From NCBI GenBank assembly GCA_002492525.1, contig DKZA01000051.1, forward strand, positions 1 to 31,033: a stretch of DNA of 31,033 nucleotides. Reading direction: 5' to 3'. This DNA comes from Lachnospiraceae bacterium UBA7086 (GTDB lineage: Bacteria > Bacillota > Clostridia > Lachnospirales > Lachnospiraceae). Positions 8,212-15,688 of the stretch are shown here, in pieces (positions within the stretch are counted from its first letter, which is position 1; every line of letters begins with the position of its first letter). Under the pieces are notes generated by a model that saw only the letters and a program-made list of their open reading frames with translations, did no database searches and had not been told where the DNA came from. The position numbers and the translations under genes are program-made.

Positions 8212-8241
8212 GGAGAAGTCCCTGAAGTGCGGGCCTTCTCC
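8212..8241 (+). other. Second hairpin in the galK-galT gap
   Basis: GGAGAAG (8212-8218) pairs with CTTCTCC (8235-8241), with CCC (8220-8222) and GGG (8231-8233) extending the stem inside. It starts one base after the preceding hairpin, so the two could stack or compete. No T run follows. Confidence 0.65.
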
Positions 8242-8291
8242 GCATTAATGTTATGTAGATGTATTGCTAGATATTATCAAGGAGGCATGAG

Positions 8292-9794
8292 ATGATTCAG
8301 AAAAATATCAGGGAACTTGTGCAGTATGGGTTGCTTACGGGGTTGATTGAAAAAGAGGATCAGATATATACCACCAACAGGCTTTTGGAATTGTTTGAGC
8401 TGGATGAACTGGAGGAGGCAGAAGAGAATATTGAGGTGACTGTGGAGGATTTGGAGAGGATTCTCGGGGAAATGCTGGATTATGCCTATGAGAAGGGAAT
8501 CCTTTCAGAGAATGGGGTGGTGTACCGGGATCTTTTTGACACAAGGATTATGAGTATGTTGGTACCCAGACCGAGTGAAGTGATCAGGGAATTTCATGAT
8601 AAATATGAAAAAGACCCGAAGCAGGCCACCGATTATTTCTATCAACTGAGTCAGGATACGGATTATATCAGACGCTACCGTATTAAAAAGGATCAGAAGT
8701 GGATTTCTTCTACCAAGTACGGGGATTTGGATATCACCATTAATCTCTCTAAGCCGGAGAAGGATCCCAAAGCGATTGCGGCGGCTAAAAATGCAAAGCA
8801 GAGTGGTTATCCCAAGTGTCTTTTGTGTATGGAGAATGAAGGCTATGCAGGACGGATCAATCACCCTGCCAGACAGAATCACAGGGTTATCCCGGTGACC
8901 ATAAACGGCAGCAGGTGGGGGTTTCAGTACTCTCCTTATGTATATTATAATGAGCATTGTATTGTGTTCAATTCCAGTCATATTCCCATGAAGATTGAAC
9001 ATGACACGTTCTGTAAGCTGTTTGATTTTGTGAAGCAGTTTCCTCATTATTTTGTGGGATCCAATGCGGATCTGCCGATTGTGGGAGGTTCTATCTTAAG
9101 CCATGATCATTTTCAGGGCGGATGTTATGAGTTTGCCATGGCGAAAGCGCCTGTAGAGAGAAACTTTACAGTCAAGGGTTTTGAAGATGTGGAAGCGGGA
9201 ATCGTGAACTGGCCCATGTCCGTGATCCGGATATCCCACAAAGATTCTGACAGGCTGGTGGCAATGGCAGATGTGATTTTGGAAAAATGGCGGGGATACA
9301 GCGACGAAGCAGTATTTATTTATGCCGAGACGGACGGCGAGCCGCACAATACCATCACGCCTATTGCCAGAAGACGGGGCGATAAATTTGAACTGGATCT
9401 GGTGCTGCGCAATAATATCACCACGAAGGAACATCCGCTTGGGGTATATCATCCCCATGCCAATCTGCATCATATCAAGAAAGAAAATATTGGTCTGATT
9501 GAGGTTATGGGTCTGGCGGTACTTCCTGCCCGGCTCAAAGGGGAGATGGAACACCTGGCGGAGGCCATCTTATCGGGTGCCGATATCCGCAAAGATGAGG
9601 AACTGGAGAAACATGCGGATTGGGTGGAGGCGTTCCTGCCCGGTTACCAGGACGTGAACAGGGAAAACATCATGGAAATTCTGCATAAAGAAATCGGCAA
9701 TGTGTTTATGCAGGTGCTGGAGGATGCCGGTGTTTACAAGAGGGATGAAGAGGGGCAGGCGGCCTTTGACCGGTTTACGGCCTCTATCAATTAA
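8292..9794 (+). CDS. galT: UDP-glucose--hexose-1-phosphate uridylyltransferase, class II
   Basis: The 500-residue length fits the Firmicute-type (class II) GalT, which exchanges UDP between glucose and galactose-1-phosphate in the Leloir pathway. Recognisable parts are the N-terminal helical region, YPKCLLCMENEGYAGR, NEHCIVF, and the histidine motif SHDHFQGG. A later conserved block is HPLGVYHPHANLHHIKKENIGLIEVMGLAVLP (quoted in part: HPHANLHHIKKENIG). AAGGAGG precedes the ATG. It lies behind galK and ends at a strong terminator, which closes the gal unit. Confidence 0.96.
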   Translation: MIQKNIRELVQYGLLTGLIEKEDQIYTTNRLLELFELDELEEAEENIEVTVEDLERILGEMLDYAYEKGILSENGVVYRDLFDTRIMSMLVPRPSEVIREFHDKYEKDPKQATDYFYQLSQDTDYIRRYRIKKDQKWISSTKYGDLDITINLSKPEKDPKAIAAAKNAKQSGYPKCLLCMENEGYAGRINHPARQNHRVIPVTINGSRWGFQYSPYVYYNEHCIVFNSSHIPMKIEHDTFCKLFDFVKQFPHYFVGSNADLPIVGGSILSHDHFQGGCYEFAMAKAPVERNFTVKGFEDVEAGIVNWPMSVIRISHKDSDRLVAMADVILEKWRGYSDEAVFIYAETDGEPHNTITPIARRRGDKFELDLVLRNNITTKEHPLGVYHPHANLHHIKKENIGLIEVMGLAVLPARLKGEMEHLAEAILSGADIRKDEELEKHADWVEAFLPGYQDVNRENIMEILHKEIGNVFMQVLEDAGVYKRDEEGQAAFDRFTASIN

Positions 9795-9815
9795 TGAAGC
9801 ATTGATTAAGAAGTG

Positions 9816-9843
9816 AGGCGGAATCTTAGGATTCCGCCTTTTT
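9816..9843 (+). terminator. Intrinsic terminator after galT
   Basis: AGGCGGAATC (9816-9825) and GATTCCGCCT (9830-9839) form a perfect 10-base-pair stem around TTAG, followed directly by TTTT. It is a textbook rho-independent terminator 22 bases after the galT stop. Confidence 0.95.
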
Positions 9844-9870
9844 AGACACACCTTGCGGTGCGTAGACTGA

Positions 9871-9911
9871 TCTGACAGTTTCAAAGGTTTCATCAACAGG
9901 GTGCTGTCAGA
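9871..9911. repeat. Inverted repeat TCTGACAG / CTGTCAGA
   Basis: A perfect 8-base inverted repeat (9871-9878 and 9904-9911) surrounds 25 bases in the gap between the galT terminator and the convergent XRE gene. A smaller imperfect hairpin (CACC/GGTG, around 9848-9860) precedes it. Function is unknown; it could help end minus-strand transcription, but there is no T run. Confidence 0.4.
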
Positions 9912-9984
9912 CCAACAGAAATGACATAGGTAGTTTATAAAAATATGAAAGGCATGGAGTCACCATGGCACCAAATTTCATTTT

Positions 9985-10332
9985 TTACAGATCCTCATTC
10001 ATGCCCAGCATACTGCAAAGAAACTTGTAACAGTATTCTTGTTGTCTTTGATTCATTTTCTGATAAATGGCGATAAGATGCTGATATTTTTTGAGATGAA
10101 ACATATTGTCAGCTAATAAATAGTCTGCATTCAGACGCTCTTCAGAAAGAAATAGAATGTAGTCGGTGGTGACATGAAAGAATCTGGCAAGATCAAATAA
10201 AAGCAGTCCGTCCGGAGTACTTGTGCCACATTCGATTTTACTTAAGCTTGTCTGGTTGATGCCCAAGAACTCCGCTAAAGTCTGCTGTGTCAGATTTCTT
10301 TCTAATCGTAATTCCCTGATCCTTGTCTTCAT
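9985..10332 (-). CDS. Small XRE-family helix-turn-helix regulator
   Basis: The 115-residue protein carries an N-terminal Cro/C1-type HTH (residues about 3-60; LRLERNLTQQTLAEFLGINQ followed by SLSKIECG) and a C-terminal helical part of about 50 residues with no motif I recognise. It is a cytosolic DNA-binding protein. A GTG at 10338 is in frame, but the AGGG ribosome site is only one base from it and seven bases from the ATG at 10332, so I use the ATG. It is transcribed away from the 526-base gap that holds the structured element, and its target is unknown. Confidence 0.85.
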   Translation of the reverse strand: MKTRIRELRLERNLTQQTLAEFLGINQTSLSKIECGTSTPDGLLLFDLARFFHVTTDYILFLSEERLNADYLLADNMFHLKKYQHLIAIYQKMNQRQQEYCYKFLCSMLGMNEDL

Positions 10333-10407
10333 TCGCACACCCTTTTTGTCATTGTAGTTGATTTTTGAAAGAAAAATATTCTAATTTTTAATAAAGATAT
10401 TCGATAT

Positions 10408-10435
10408 AGAATAATTCTTTTGTATATTCCTGCAA
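10408..10435 (-). promoter_or_regulatory. Candidate promoter of the XRE gene
   Basis: On the minus strand, TTGCAG (10435-10430) is followed after 16 bases by TATTCT (10413-10408). Both hexamers match the consensus only partly. The position, about 75 bases upstream of the ATG, is reasonable. Confidence 0.3.
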
Positions 10436-10592
10436 AAGCTTATAAATTTTGCAAAAAACCACAAGATATAGTTAACTTTTTGTATGGAAACAATAAATAT
10501 AGAAGAATACACGATAAATTGAATATAGTGATATAAATAGAGAATATATTTCACAAATAGTTAATTTTCGATAGATAGAGAAAAAGAAACTG

Positions 10593-10601
10593 TGATATAC
10601 T
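10593..10601 (+). promoter_or_regulatory. Extended -10 promoter in front of the structured element
   Basis: TGATATACT contains the extended TGn and a TATACT -10 box. No good -35 is seen, which is tolerated for extended -10 promoters. Transcription would start near 10608, about six bases before the first stem of the structured element. Confidence 0.55.
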
Positions 10602-10613
10602 TGTAATATCTAA

Positions 10614-10815
10614 TAGGTAATTGCGAAACTCATTTCGGTGCTGTAATTATTGTACAAATAGTATAACCATAAGCAGACCCTAGAAAAACGCCAGTACTTG
10701 GCGAGGTACTTTCGAGCCTAGTACTGCTGCGTTTTGAAAGGAGCGAAAGCGAGTCTGTGTTGGTTATACTGTTTGTGCAATTTCAACAATTATAGACGAG
10801 TTTCGCAATTACTTA
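10614..10815 (+). ncRNA. Candidate large structured RNA or palindromic element
   Basis: Nested complementary arms span 202 bases. Stem 1 is 10614-10631 with 10798-10815 (18 pairs, one G-U; core GTAATTGCGAAACTC). Stem 2 is 10641-10652 with 10784-10795 (11 of 12). Stem 3 is 10653-10669 with 10761-10777 (17 pairs, two G-U). Stem 4 is CAGAC 10674-10678 with GTCTG 10753-10757. Stem 5 is AAAACGC 10685-10691 with GCGTTTT 10729-10735. Stem 6 is 10692-10698 with 10720-10726. A small GC-GAAA-GC hairpin sits at 10743-10750. I recognise no known riboswitch or T-box. It could be an untranslated leader of the radical SAM gene, an independent RNA, or a palindromic MITE-like insertion. Confidence 0.55.
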
Positions 10816-10858
10816 GTAATAGCTAAGAAGTACAGGAGAAAGAAATCTGAAGGTGGCA

Positions 10859-12607
10859 ATGAAAATTCTATTGATGGCGGTTAATGCAAAATACATACAT
10901 TCCAATCCGGCAGTTTACAGCCTGAAAGCATATGCGGGCGAGATGGAGGGTCGGCAGATCGCTGTTGCGGAGTACACGATCAATCAGCGCCGGGAGGAAA
11001 TATTGGCGGATTTATACAGACAAAGCCCCGATATGCTGGCTATTTCCTGTTACATTTGGAATTGGGAGTTTGTGTCCGTACTTTTGCAGGAGATTCCCAA
11101 GATATTGCCGCAAACAGAAATCTGGCTCGGGGGACCGGAAGTATCTTATGATTCCGAGCGGATTCTTGAGCAGTTTCCCATGGTAAGGGGTATCATGACG
11201 GGCGAGGGAGAAGAGACATTCCGGGAATTGGTGGAAGGGATAAGGCCGCTTTCCGAAGTACATGGGCTTGTATACAGACAAGATGGGATTGTAAGGACGA
11301 AAGAGCGAGGGCTGCTTGATCTGTCTCAGATACCGTTTCCTTTTGAGGATCTTTCCGCATTTGCTAATAGAATTATTTATTATGAAAGCAGTCGCGGTTG
11401 TCCGTACCGATGCAGTTATTGTCTTTCTTCTATAGATAAGAAAGTACGTTTTCGCAGCATAGATGTGGTAAAAAGGGAATTGCAGTTTTTCTTGGATCAG
11501 CGGGTGGCACAGGTAAAGTTTGTTGACAGGACGTTTAACTGTGATCATGAACATGCGGTTTCTATCTGGCGTTATCTGTTAGAGCATGACAACGGAGTGA
11601 CCAATTTTCACTTTGAGATAGAGGCGGATATTCTTACACAGGAGGAACTTGCACTGCTTTCCCGGATGCGGCCAGGACTGATTCAGATGGAGATCGGCGT
11701 ACAGACTACAAATCCGAAGACTCTTAAGGAAATCTGTCGTCATGCAGATATGGAGAGGCTTCGATATGTGGTTTCTAAGATTAGACAGGCTCATAATATT
11801 CACATACATTTGGATTTGATTGCGGGGCTGCCGTTTGAGGATTACGAGAGCTTTGCGCACTCTTTTAATGAGGTCTACGAAATGCGGCCGCAACAGCTGC
11901 AGCTGGGATTTCTCAAAGTGCTGAAAGGTTCTCCCCTGTATGGGACGGCTGCCGGCTATGGGATACAGTACTTGTCAGTGCCGCCTTATGAAGTGTTATC
12001 TACCAGATGGCTGCCTTATGAGAAAGTGCTTCTTTTAAAGGAATTGGAAGAGATGGTGGAAATATACTATAACAGCGGACAGTTCCGTACCGCCATGGGT
12101 CTGTTGGAGAAGGCATTTCCGGATGCCTTCACTCTCTATACGGCGCTGGCACAGTTTTACCGTAAGAAAGGCTGCCTTCAGCAGGCTCAGACCCGCATCA
12201 GCCGCTATCAGGCGCTTATGGAATTTATGATGACTACAGCGCTTTTAGAGAAGGAGAGGCTTTGCAGGGAGGCGTTGATCTATGATTTTTATTTGCGGGA
12301 GAACGGGAAGAGCAGGCCGGAGTTCGCACCGGGGGAAACCGAAACTGTAAAGGCGGCATGTAAAAAGAGACTTCGGGAATTTTATACCGAAGAAGAGGCA
12401 AAACGGAAAGCGCTATCATCCTATGGGGCTTATGACAGCAGGCAGATGAGCAAGATGACCCATGCGGAATTATTTCGATATCCGGTGTGGAGGGAGGAAC
12501 TTACGCTGGCCGAAGAACCCTGTGAGCAGCCGGTTCTTGTAGTGTTTGACTATATGACAAGAGATGCGCTGACCCGCGATGCCAGGATTATATTTGTGGC
12601 GTTTTAG
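10859..12607 (+). CDS. B12-binding-domain radical SAM protein (DUF4080 type)
   Basis: The protein of about 582 residues has an N-terminal cobalamin-binding-like Rossmann domain (residues 1-130; MKILLMAVNAKYIHSNPA, and WLGGPEVS). A radical SAM domain follows with the CxxxCxxC cluster motif at Cys181, Cys185 and Cys188 in GCPYRCSYC; these bind a 4Fe-4S cluster that cleaves S-adenosylmethionine. The C-terminal region (about 380-580) matches my memory of the DUF4080 family. The reaction and substrate are unknown. An in-frame GTG lies at 10853, but GAAGG at 10849-10853 fits the ATG at 10859. The long structured element lies directly upstream. Confidence 0.88.
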   Translation: MKILLMAVNAKYIHSNPAVYSLKAYAGEMEGRQIAVAEYTINQRREEILADLYRQSPDMLAISCYIWNWEFVSVLLQEIPKILPQTEIWLGGPEVSYDSERILEQFPMVRGIMTGEGEETFRELVEGIRPLSEVHGLVYRQDGIVRTKERGLLDLSQIPFPFEDLSAFANRIIYYESSRGCPYRCSYCLSSIDKKVRFRSIDVVKRELQFFLDQRVAQVKFVDRTFNCDHEHAVSIWRYLLEHDNGVTNFHFEIEADILTQEELALLSRMRPGLIQMEIGVQTTNPKTLKEICRHADMERLRYVVSKIRQAHNIHIHLDLIAGLPFEDYESFAHSFNEVYEMRPQQLQLGFLKVLKGSPLYGTAAGYGIQYLSVPPYEVLSTRWLPYEKVLLLKELEEMVEIYYNSGQFRTAMGLLEKAFPDAFTLYTALAQFYRKKGCLQQAQTRISRYQALMEFMMTTALLEKERLCREALIYDFYLRENGKSRPEFAPGETETVKAACKKRLREFYTEEEAKRKALSSYGAYDSRQMSKMTHAELFRYPVWREELTLAEEPCEQPVLVVFDYMTRDALTRDARIIFVAF

Positions 12608-12621
12608 AATGGAGAACGAGA

Positions 12622-13338
12622 GTGACAGATTCTTACGTATGTATTGATTTAGAGACAACAGGACTTGACCCGAAACGGGATAAAATTATAGAAATCGGTG
12701 CGGTCAGAGTGGAAAAAAAACAGATTGTGGAGCAGTGGAGGAGTTTTGTGAATCCAGGAAGAAAACTGGAAGAGCGGATTGTAGAGCTGACGGGAATCCG
12801 GGATGAGCAGCTTGCCGATGCTCCCAAAATAGAGCAGATTCTACCGGAATTTTTGGCATTTGCAGGTGAGCAGCCGCTTCTTGGACACGGAGTTTTGTTT
12901 GATTATTCTTTTCTTAAAAAGGCGGCTGTGAATGAAAGGATGTCATTTGAAAGACAGGGGATCGATACGCTGAGGATTGCCCGCAAGTATTTGCAGAATC
13001 TGGAGAGCAGGAGTCTTGGCAGTCTGTGCGCGCATTATGCAATTCCCCACAGCGCACACAGGGCCTTGGAAGATGCCAAAGCTACAGTGGCTTTATATGG
13101 GAAACTTGTGGAAGAATTCTATGATGCCAAGATTCAGGAAGGAGACAAAAGCCCGTTTTGTCCAAGACCGCTTATCTATCAGGCCAAACGCGATACCCCA
13201 TTGACTATTCCGCAGAAAGAACAGTTATATAAACTGGTGGACAAGCATAAACTGATAATAGATTATGAGATTGAGAGCCTGACCCGCAGCGAGGCTAGCA
13301 GGAAGATTGATCAGCTTCTTGCAGAATACGGACGATAG
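12622..13338 (+). CDS. DnaQ-like 3'-5' exonuclease (DEDDh)
   Basis: The 238-residue protein has the DEDDh exonuclease residues in order: Asp and Glu in CIDLETTGLDP, Asp in HGVLFDYSFLKK, and the late His and Asp in HRALEDAKAT. It resembles the proofreading domain of DNA polymerase III epsilon or PolC, but it is free-standing. The last 50 residues (TIPQKEQLYKLVDKH, then LTRSEASRKIDQLL) form a small helical module often seen at protein ends in Firmicutes. It starts with GTG at 12622, seven bases after GGAG, and follows the radical SAM gene by 14 bases, so the two are probably co-transcribed. Its 3' end overlaps the convergent gene by 44 bases. Confidence 0.88.
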   Translation: MTDSYVCIDLETTGLDPKRDKIIEIGAVRVEKKQIVEQWRSFVNPGRKLEERIVELTGIRDEQLADAPKIEQILPEFLAFAGEQPLLGHGVLFDYSFLKKAAVNERMSFERQGIDTLRIARKYLQNLESRSLGSLCAHYAIPHSAHRALEDAKATVALYGKLVEEFYDAKIQEGDKSPFCPRPLIYQAKRDTPLTIPQKEQLYKLVDKHKLIIDYEIESLTRSEASRKIDQLLAEYGR

Positions 13339-13912
13339 ATTTCTGCATGGCGGAGTTTAAAGTTTCTGCGATGGGATAGAGTCCGGCGATTTTGTCAGGC
13401 GTTCCCTGTTTGTGGTAGATTTCACATAACAGACGGTAGGTTGCACTGACATCGGTTCCTGTGGATACCGCAAACTCTAAAAGCTGACAAGCCTCTGTCG
13501 TGTGGCCGGCATCATAGAGCGCCTGCGCCCATTGCTGTAAGGTGCGGACCAGAAGCGTATAGTTTTGATCGTAGGAGGTCAGAAGGTCAATATTGGGGGC
13601 ACCGTAGCGCAGTTTCAGATCCGTGTTGGAGATGCCGGTAAAATTGACAATGGAACATTCCGAGAGGGAGAGAATAATCTGCCGGTAATCTTCAACCTTT
13701 GGATTGTCCGGCAAAAGCTCCATAGGGAATATTTCCATGGGCAGTTTAATATAGTCCAGGTCATCTAAGGATTTCCGCCTGGTGTTGTTGGCGGCGGCTT
13801 CTTTCTGCCAATATTCTCTTTGCAGTGCCGCCTGTGTTTTTTTGCCTTTGGAGACTGCGAAAGCGATTATGAAACCAAGTATGAGAGTGCTTGCAAAAAG
13901 TATAAAATTCAT
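13295..13912 (-). CDS. Unknown membrane-anchored protein with helical repeat-like C-terminus
   Basis: I do not recognise this 205-residue protein. It begins with a single membrane segment (residues 3-20) and a short basic stretch, so it would be anchored with the rest either in or outside the cytosol. Residues about 115-200 look like two or three TPR-like helix pairs (LVRTLQQWAQALYDAGHTTEA and TYRLLCEIYHKQGTPDKIA, each only a guide). AAAGGAA lies upstream of the ATG. Its stop codon lies 44 bases inside the 3' end of the convergent exonuclease gene. It is divergent from a 31-residue peptide gene, with only 37 bases between them. Confidence 0.75.
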   Translation of the reverse strand: MNFILFASTLILGFIIAFAVSKGKKTQAALQREYWQKEAAANNTRRKSLDDLDYIKLPMEIFPMELLPDNPKVEDYRQIILSLSECSIVNFTGISNTDLKLRYGAPNIDLLTSYDQNYTLLVRTLQQWAQALYDAGHTTEACQLLEFAVSTGTDVSATYRLLCEIYHKQGTPDKIAGLYPIAETLNSAMQKSIVRILQEADQSSC

Positions 13913-13949
13913 ATATAATTCCTTTCAGTGAGTGTGGAGGTTTTATAGG

Positions 13950-14045
13950 ATGTTTAACAGAAAAACAAGGAAGATTATTTCTTCCATCATTATTATTATT
14001 GTTGTTCTGGCCATGGTTATCCCGCTGATCGTGGGTGCGCTGTAG
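13950..14045 (+). CDS. 31-residue single-span membrane peptide
   Basis: A short reading frame encodes MFNRKTRKIISS followed by a run of Ile/Val and the end VIPLIVGAL. It has a basic N-terminus and one membrane helix (residues about 9-29). GGAGG at 13936-13940 lies nine bases before the ATG, which is a good ribosome site. It precedes the VanW gene by 70 bases on the same strand. I cannot name the family. The regular codon structure, strong ribosome site and clean N-basic/hydrophobic design argue that it is a real gene missed by length cut-offs. Confidence 0.65.
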   Translation: MFNRKTRKIISSIIIIIVVLAMVIPLIVGAL

Positions 14046-14115
14046 AGCGTAAGACCAGATTTATTTTATCACAGATTCTCCGGGCAGGCAATTCCTGCGG
14101 GGAGAGAGGGGTTTT

Positions 14116-15660
14116 ATGAAAAAAGTATTCAGGCTGATGTTGATGACATTTATGATGGCATTGTTAGTCGGTATGCCGGCCAAGGCCAGGGAGACTGTTA
14201 TTCAGCGGGGCATCTATGTCAATGATATTGATCTTTCGGATAAATCGGCGCAAGAGGCAAGAAAAGAGATAGAGGAATATGTAAGCTCTTTTGGAGATGT
14301 ACCGATTACGCTCCATGTTGAGGAGGAAGGGACGATCGTGGCTTCGGCTGCAGATCTCGGCCTTAAGTGGGGTAATGAGGAAATTCTCGATGAGGTGGCA
14401 AGCTTCGGAAGAGACGGAGATATTCTGCGCTGCTATAAAGAATTAAAAGATTTGGAACATCAGAATAAAATTTATGAGGTTCGTTTTGGATTTGATAAAA
14501 ATAAGATTCAATCATTGATTGAAGAAAATGCTGCTCAGTATAATAAAGAGGCTGTCAATGCCACGCTCACCAAGACGGAGGAGGGTTTTCAGATTACGGA
14601 AGGCGAGATGGGCAAGGTAATTGACACCGCAGCTTCCGTGGATTCTGTGTATGAGTATCTGACGGGAGAGTGGGATGGAAGTGCCTGCGATGTGGATCTG
14701 GTAGTAGTGGTGGATGAGCCGCAGGGAACGACAGAGAGCCTGGCAAAGGTGAAGGATGTGCTGGGTACCTTTACCACCAGCTATTCTACTTCCGGCGGAT
14801 CGAGGAGCGCTAACGTGGCAAACGGATGCAGTCTGATCAATGGTACAACATTGTATCCAGGTGAAGAATTTTCTGCATATGAGGCCGTTTCTCCTTTCAC
14901 GGAGGCAAACGGTTATTATATGGCGGGGTCTTATTTAAACGGACAGGTGGTAGACAGTCTGGGCGGCGGTATCTGCCAGGTATCCACGACCCTGTATAAT
15001 GCGGTGCTTCGGGCGGAACTTGAGGTGACGGAGCGTTATAATCATTCTATGATTGTTACTTATGTGGATCCTTCGGCGGATGCGGCGATTGCCGAGTCTT
15101 CAGGCAAGGATTTTAAATTTAAAAATAACCGGGAGTATCCTATCTATATTGAAGGTGTTACAACGCCGGATAAACAGATAACATTCACAATCTATGGCGT
15201 AGAGGACAGAGACAGTAATCGTGAGGTTGTGTATGAGAGCGTTGTGTTAGAGCGGATTGTTCCCGATACTGAAGTGATTTACACAGACGCATCTCTGCCG
15301 GTCGGGTATTGTGTGGTGCAGTCTGCACATGTGGGTTACAAGGCCCAGTTGTGGAAGGTCGTGAAAGAGAACGGTGTGGAAGTGAGCCGTGAACAGGTCA
15401 ACAGCAGTTCTTATATGAAGGCGCCCAGAAGTGCGACTGTGGGCGTGGCCACAGCAGATCCGAATATTTATAATGCCATAATGGCGGCCGTAGCGACCAA
15501 TAGTGTAGATGAAGTCAAAGCTGTGTCCAAAGCTTACAAAGATGTGGCTGCAGCAGCGCAGGCACAGGCAGATGCAGCGGCGGCAGCAGCGGCAGCGCAG
15601 GAAGTACCGCCAGTATTGCCGGCACCGGAGCAGCCTCCGGCGGAAGTACCGGTACAGTAA
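14116..15660 (+). CDS. VanW-family secreted cell-wall protein
   Basis: The 514-residue protein has a signal peptide (residues 1-24, likely cleaved after AKA). A peptidoglycan-binding-4-like domain follows (about 30-215). The VanW domain lies at about 220-360, with FTTSYSTSGGSRSANV, the G-GICQVSTTLYNA motif and the ERYNHSMIVTYV segment. A G5-like region lies at about 365-435. The tail is Ala-rich, with about 30 residues of AAAAQAQADAAAA type, and ends in a Pro-rich stretch. VanW proteins are secreted and cell-wall associated, but their reaction is not established. GGGGAGAGAGGGG precedes the ATG. No vancomycin-resistance genes are nearby, so no resistance role should be read into the name. Confidence 0.9.
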   Translation: MKKVFRLMLMTFMMALLVGMPAKARETVIQRGIYVNDIDLSDKSAQEARKEIEEYVSSFGDVPITLHVEEEGTIVASAADLGLKWGNEEILDEVASFGRDGDILRCYKELKDLEHQNKIYEVRFGFDKNKIQSLIEENAAQYNKEAVNATLTKTEEGFQITEGEMGKVIDTAASVDSVYEYLTGEWDGSACDVDLVVVVDEPQGTTESLAKVKDVLGTFTTSYSTSGGSRSANVANGCSLINGTTLYPGEEFSAYEAVSPFTEANGYYMAGSYLNGQVVDSLGGGICQVSTTLYNAVLRAELEVTERYNHSMIVTYVDPSADAAIAESSGKDFKFKNNREYPIYIEGVTTPDKQITFTIYGVEDRDSNREVVYESVVLERIVPDTEVIYTDASLPVGYCVVQSAHVGYKAQLWKVVKENGVEVSREQVNSSSYMKAPRSATVGVATADPNIYNAIMAAVATNSVDEVKAVSKAYKDVAAAAQAQADAAAAAAAAQEVPPVLPAPEQPPAEVPVQ

Positions 15661-15688
15661 GCGTTGACAGAGTATTGGACTAGGGAAC

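Larger units (their letters stand above)
10333..10858. other. 526-base gene-free stretch between XRE and radical SAM genes
   Basis: No convincing reading frame is present. The first 260 bases are very AT-rich and may hold the promoter of the minus-strand XRE gene. The middle holds an extended -10 promoter facing right (10593-10601) and a large multi-stem inverted-repeat element (10614-10815). The last 40 bases hold the ribosome site of the radical SAM gene. Confidence 0.8.

Noticed and set aside
8146..8241. Terminator between galK and galT
   Set aside because: Neither hairpin is followed by a T run and galT has no convincing separate promoter in the gap.
10614..10815. T-box or cobalamin riboswitch in front of the B12-binding radical SAM gene
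   Set aside because: No T-box AGGGTGG-ACCGCG segment, no cobalamin-box core and no terminator before the gene are visible.
14116..15660. Vancomycin-resistance cluster suggested by the VanW family name
   Set aside because: No vanHAX, vanS/R or ligase genes are present; VanW-domain proteins are widespread in Clostridia without resistance.
15664..15669. TTGACA as a -35 box before the AIR-synthase-like gene
   Set aside because: No acceptable -10 box lies 16-18 bases downstream; that position is already at the start codon.
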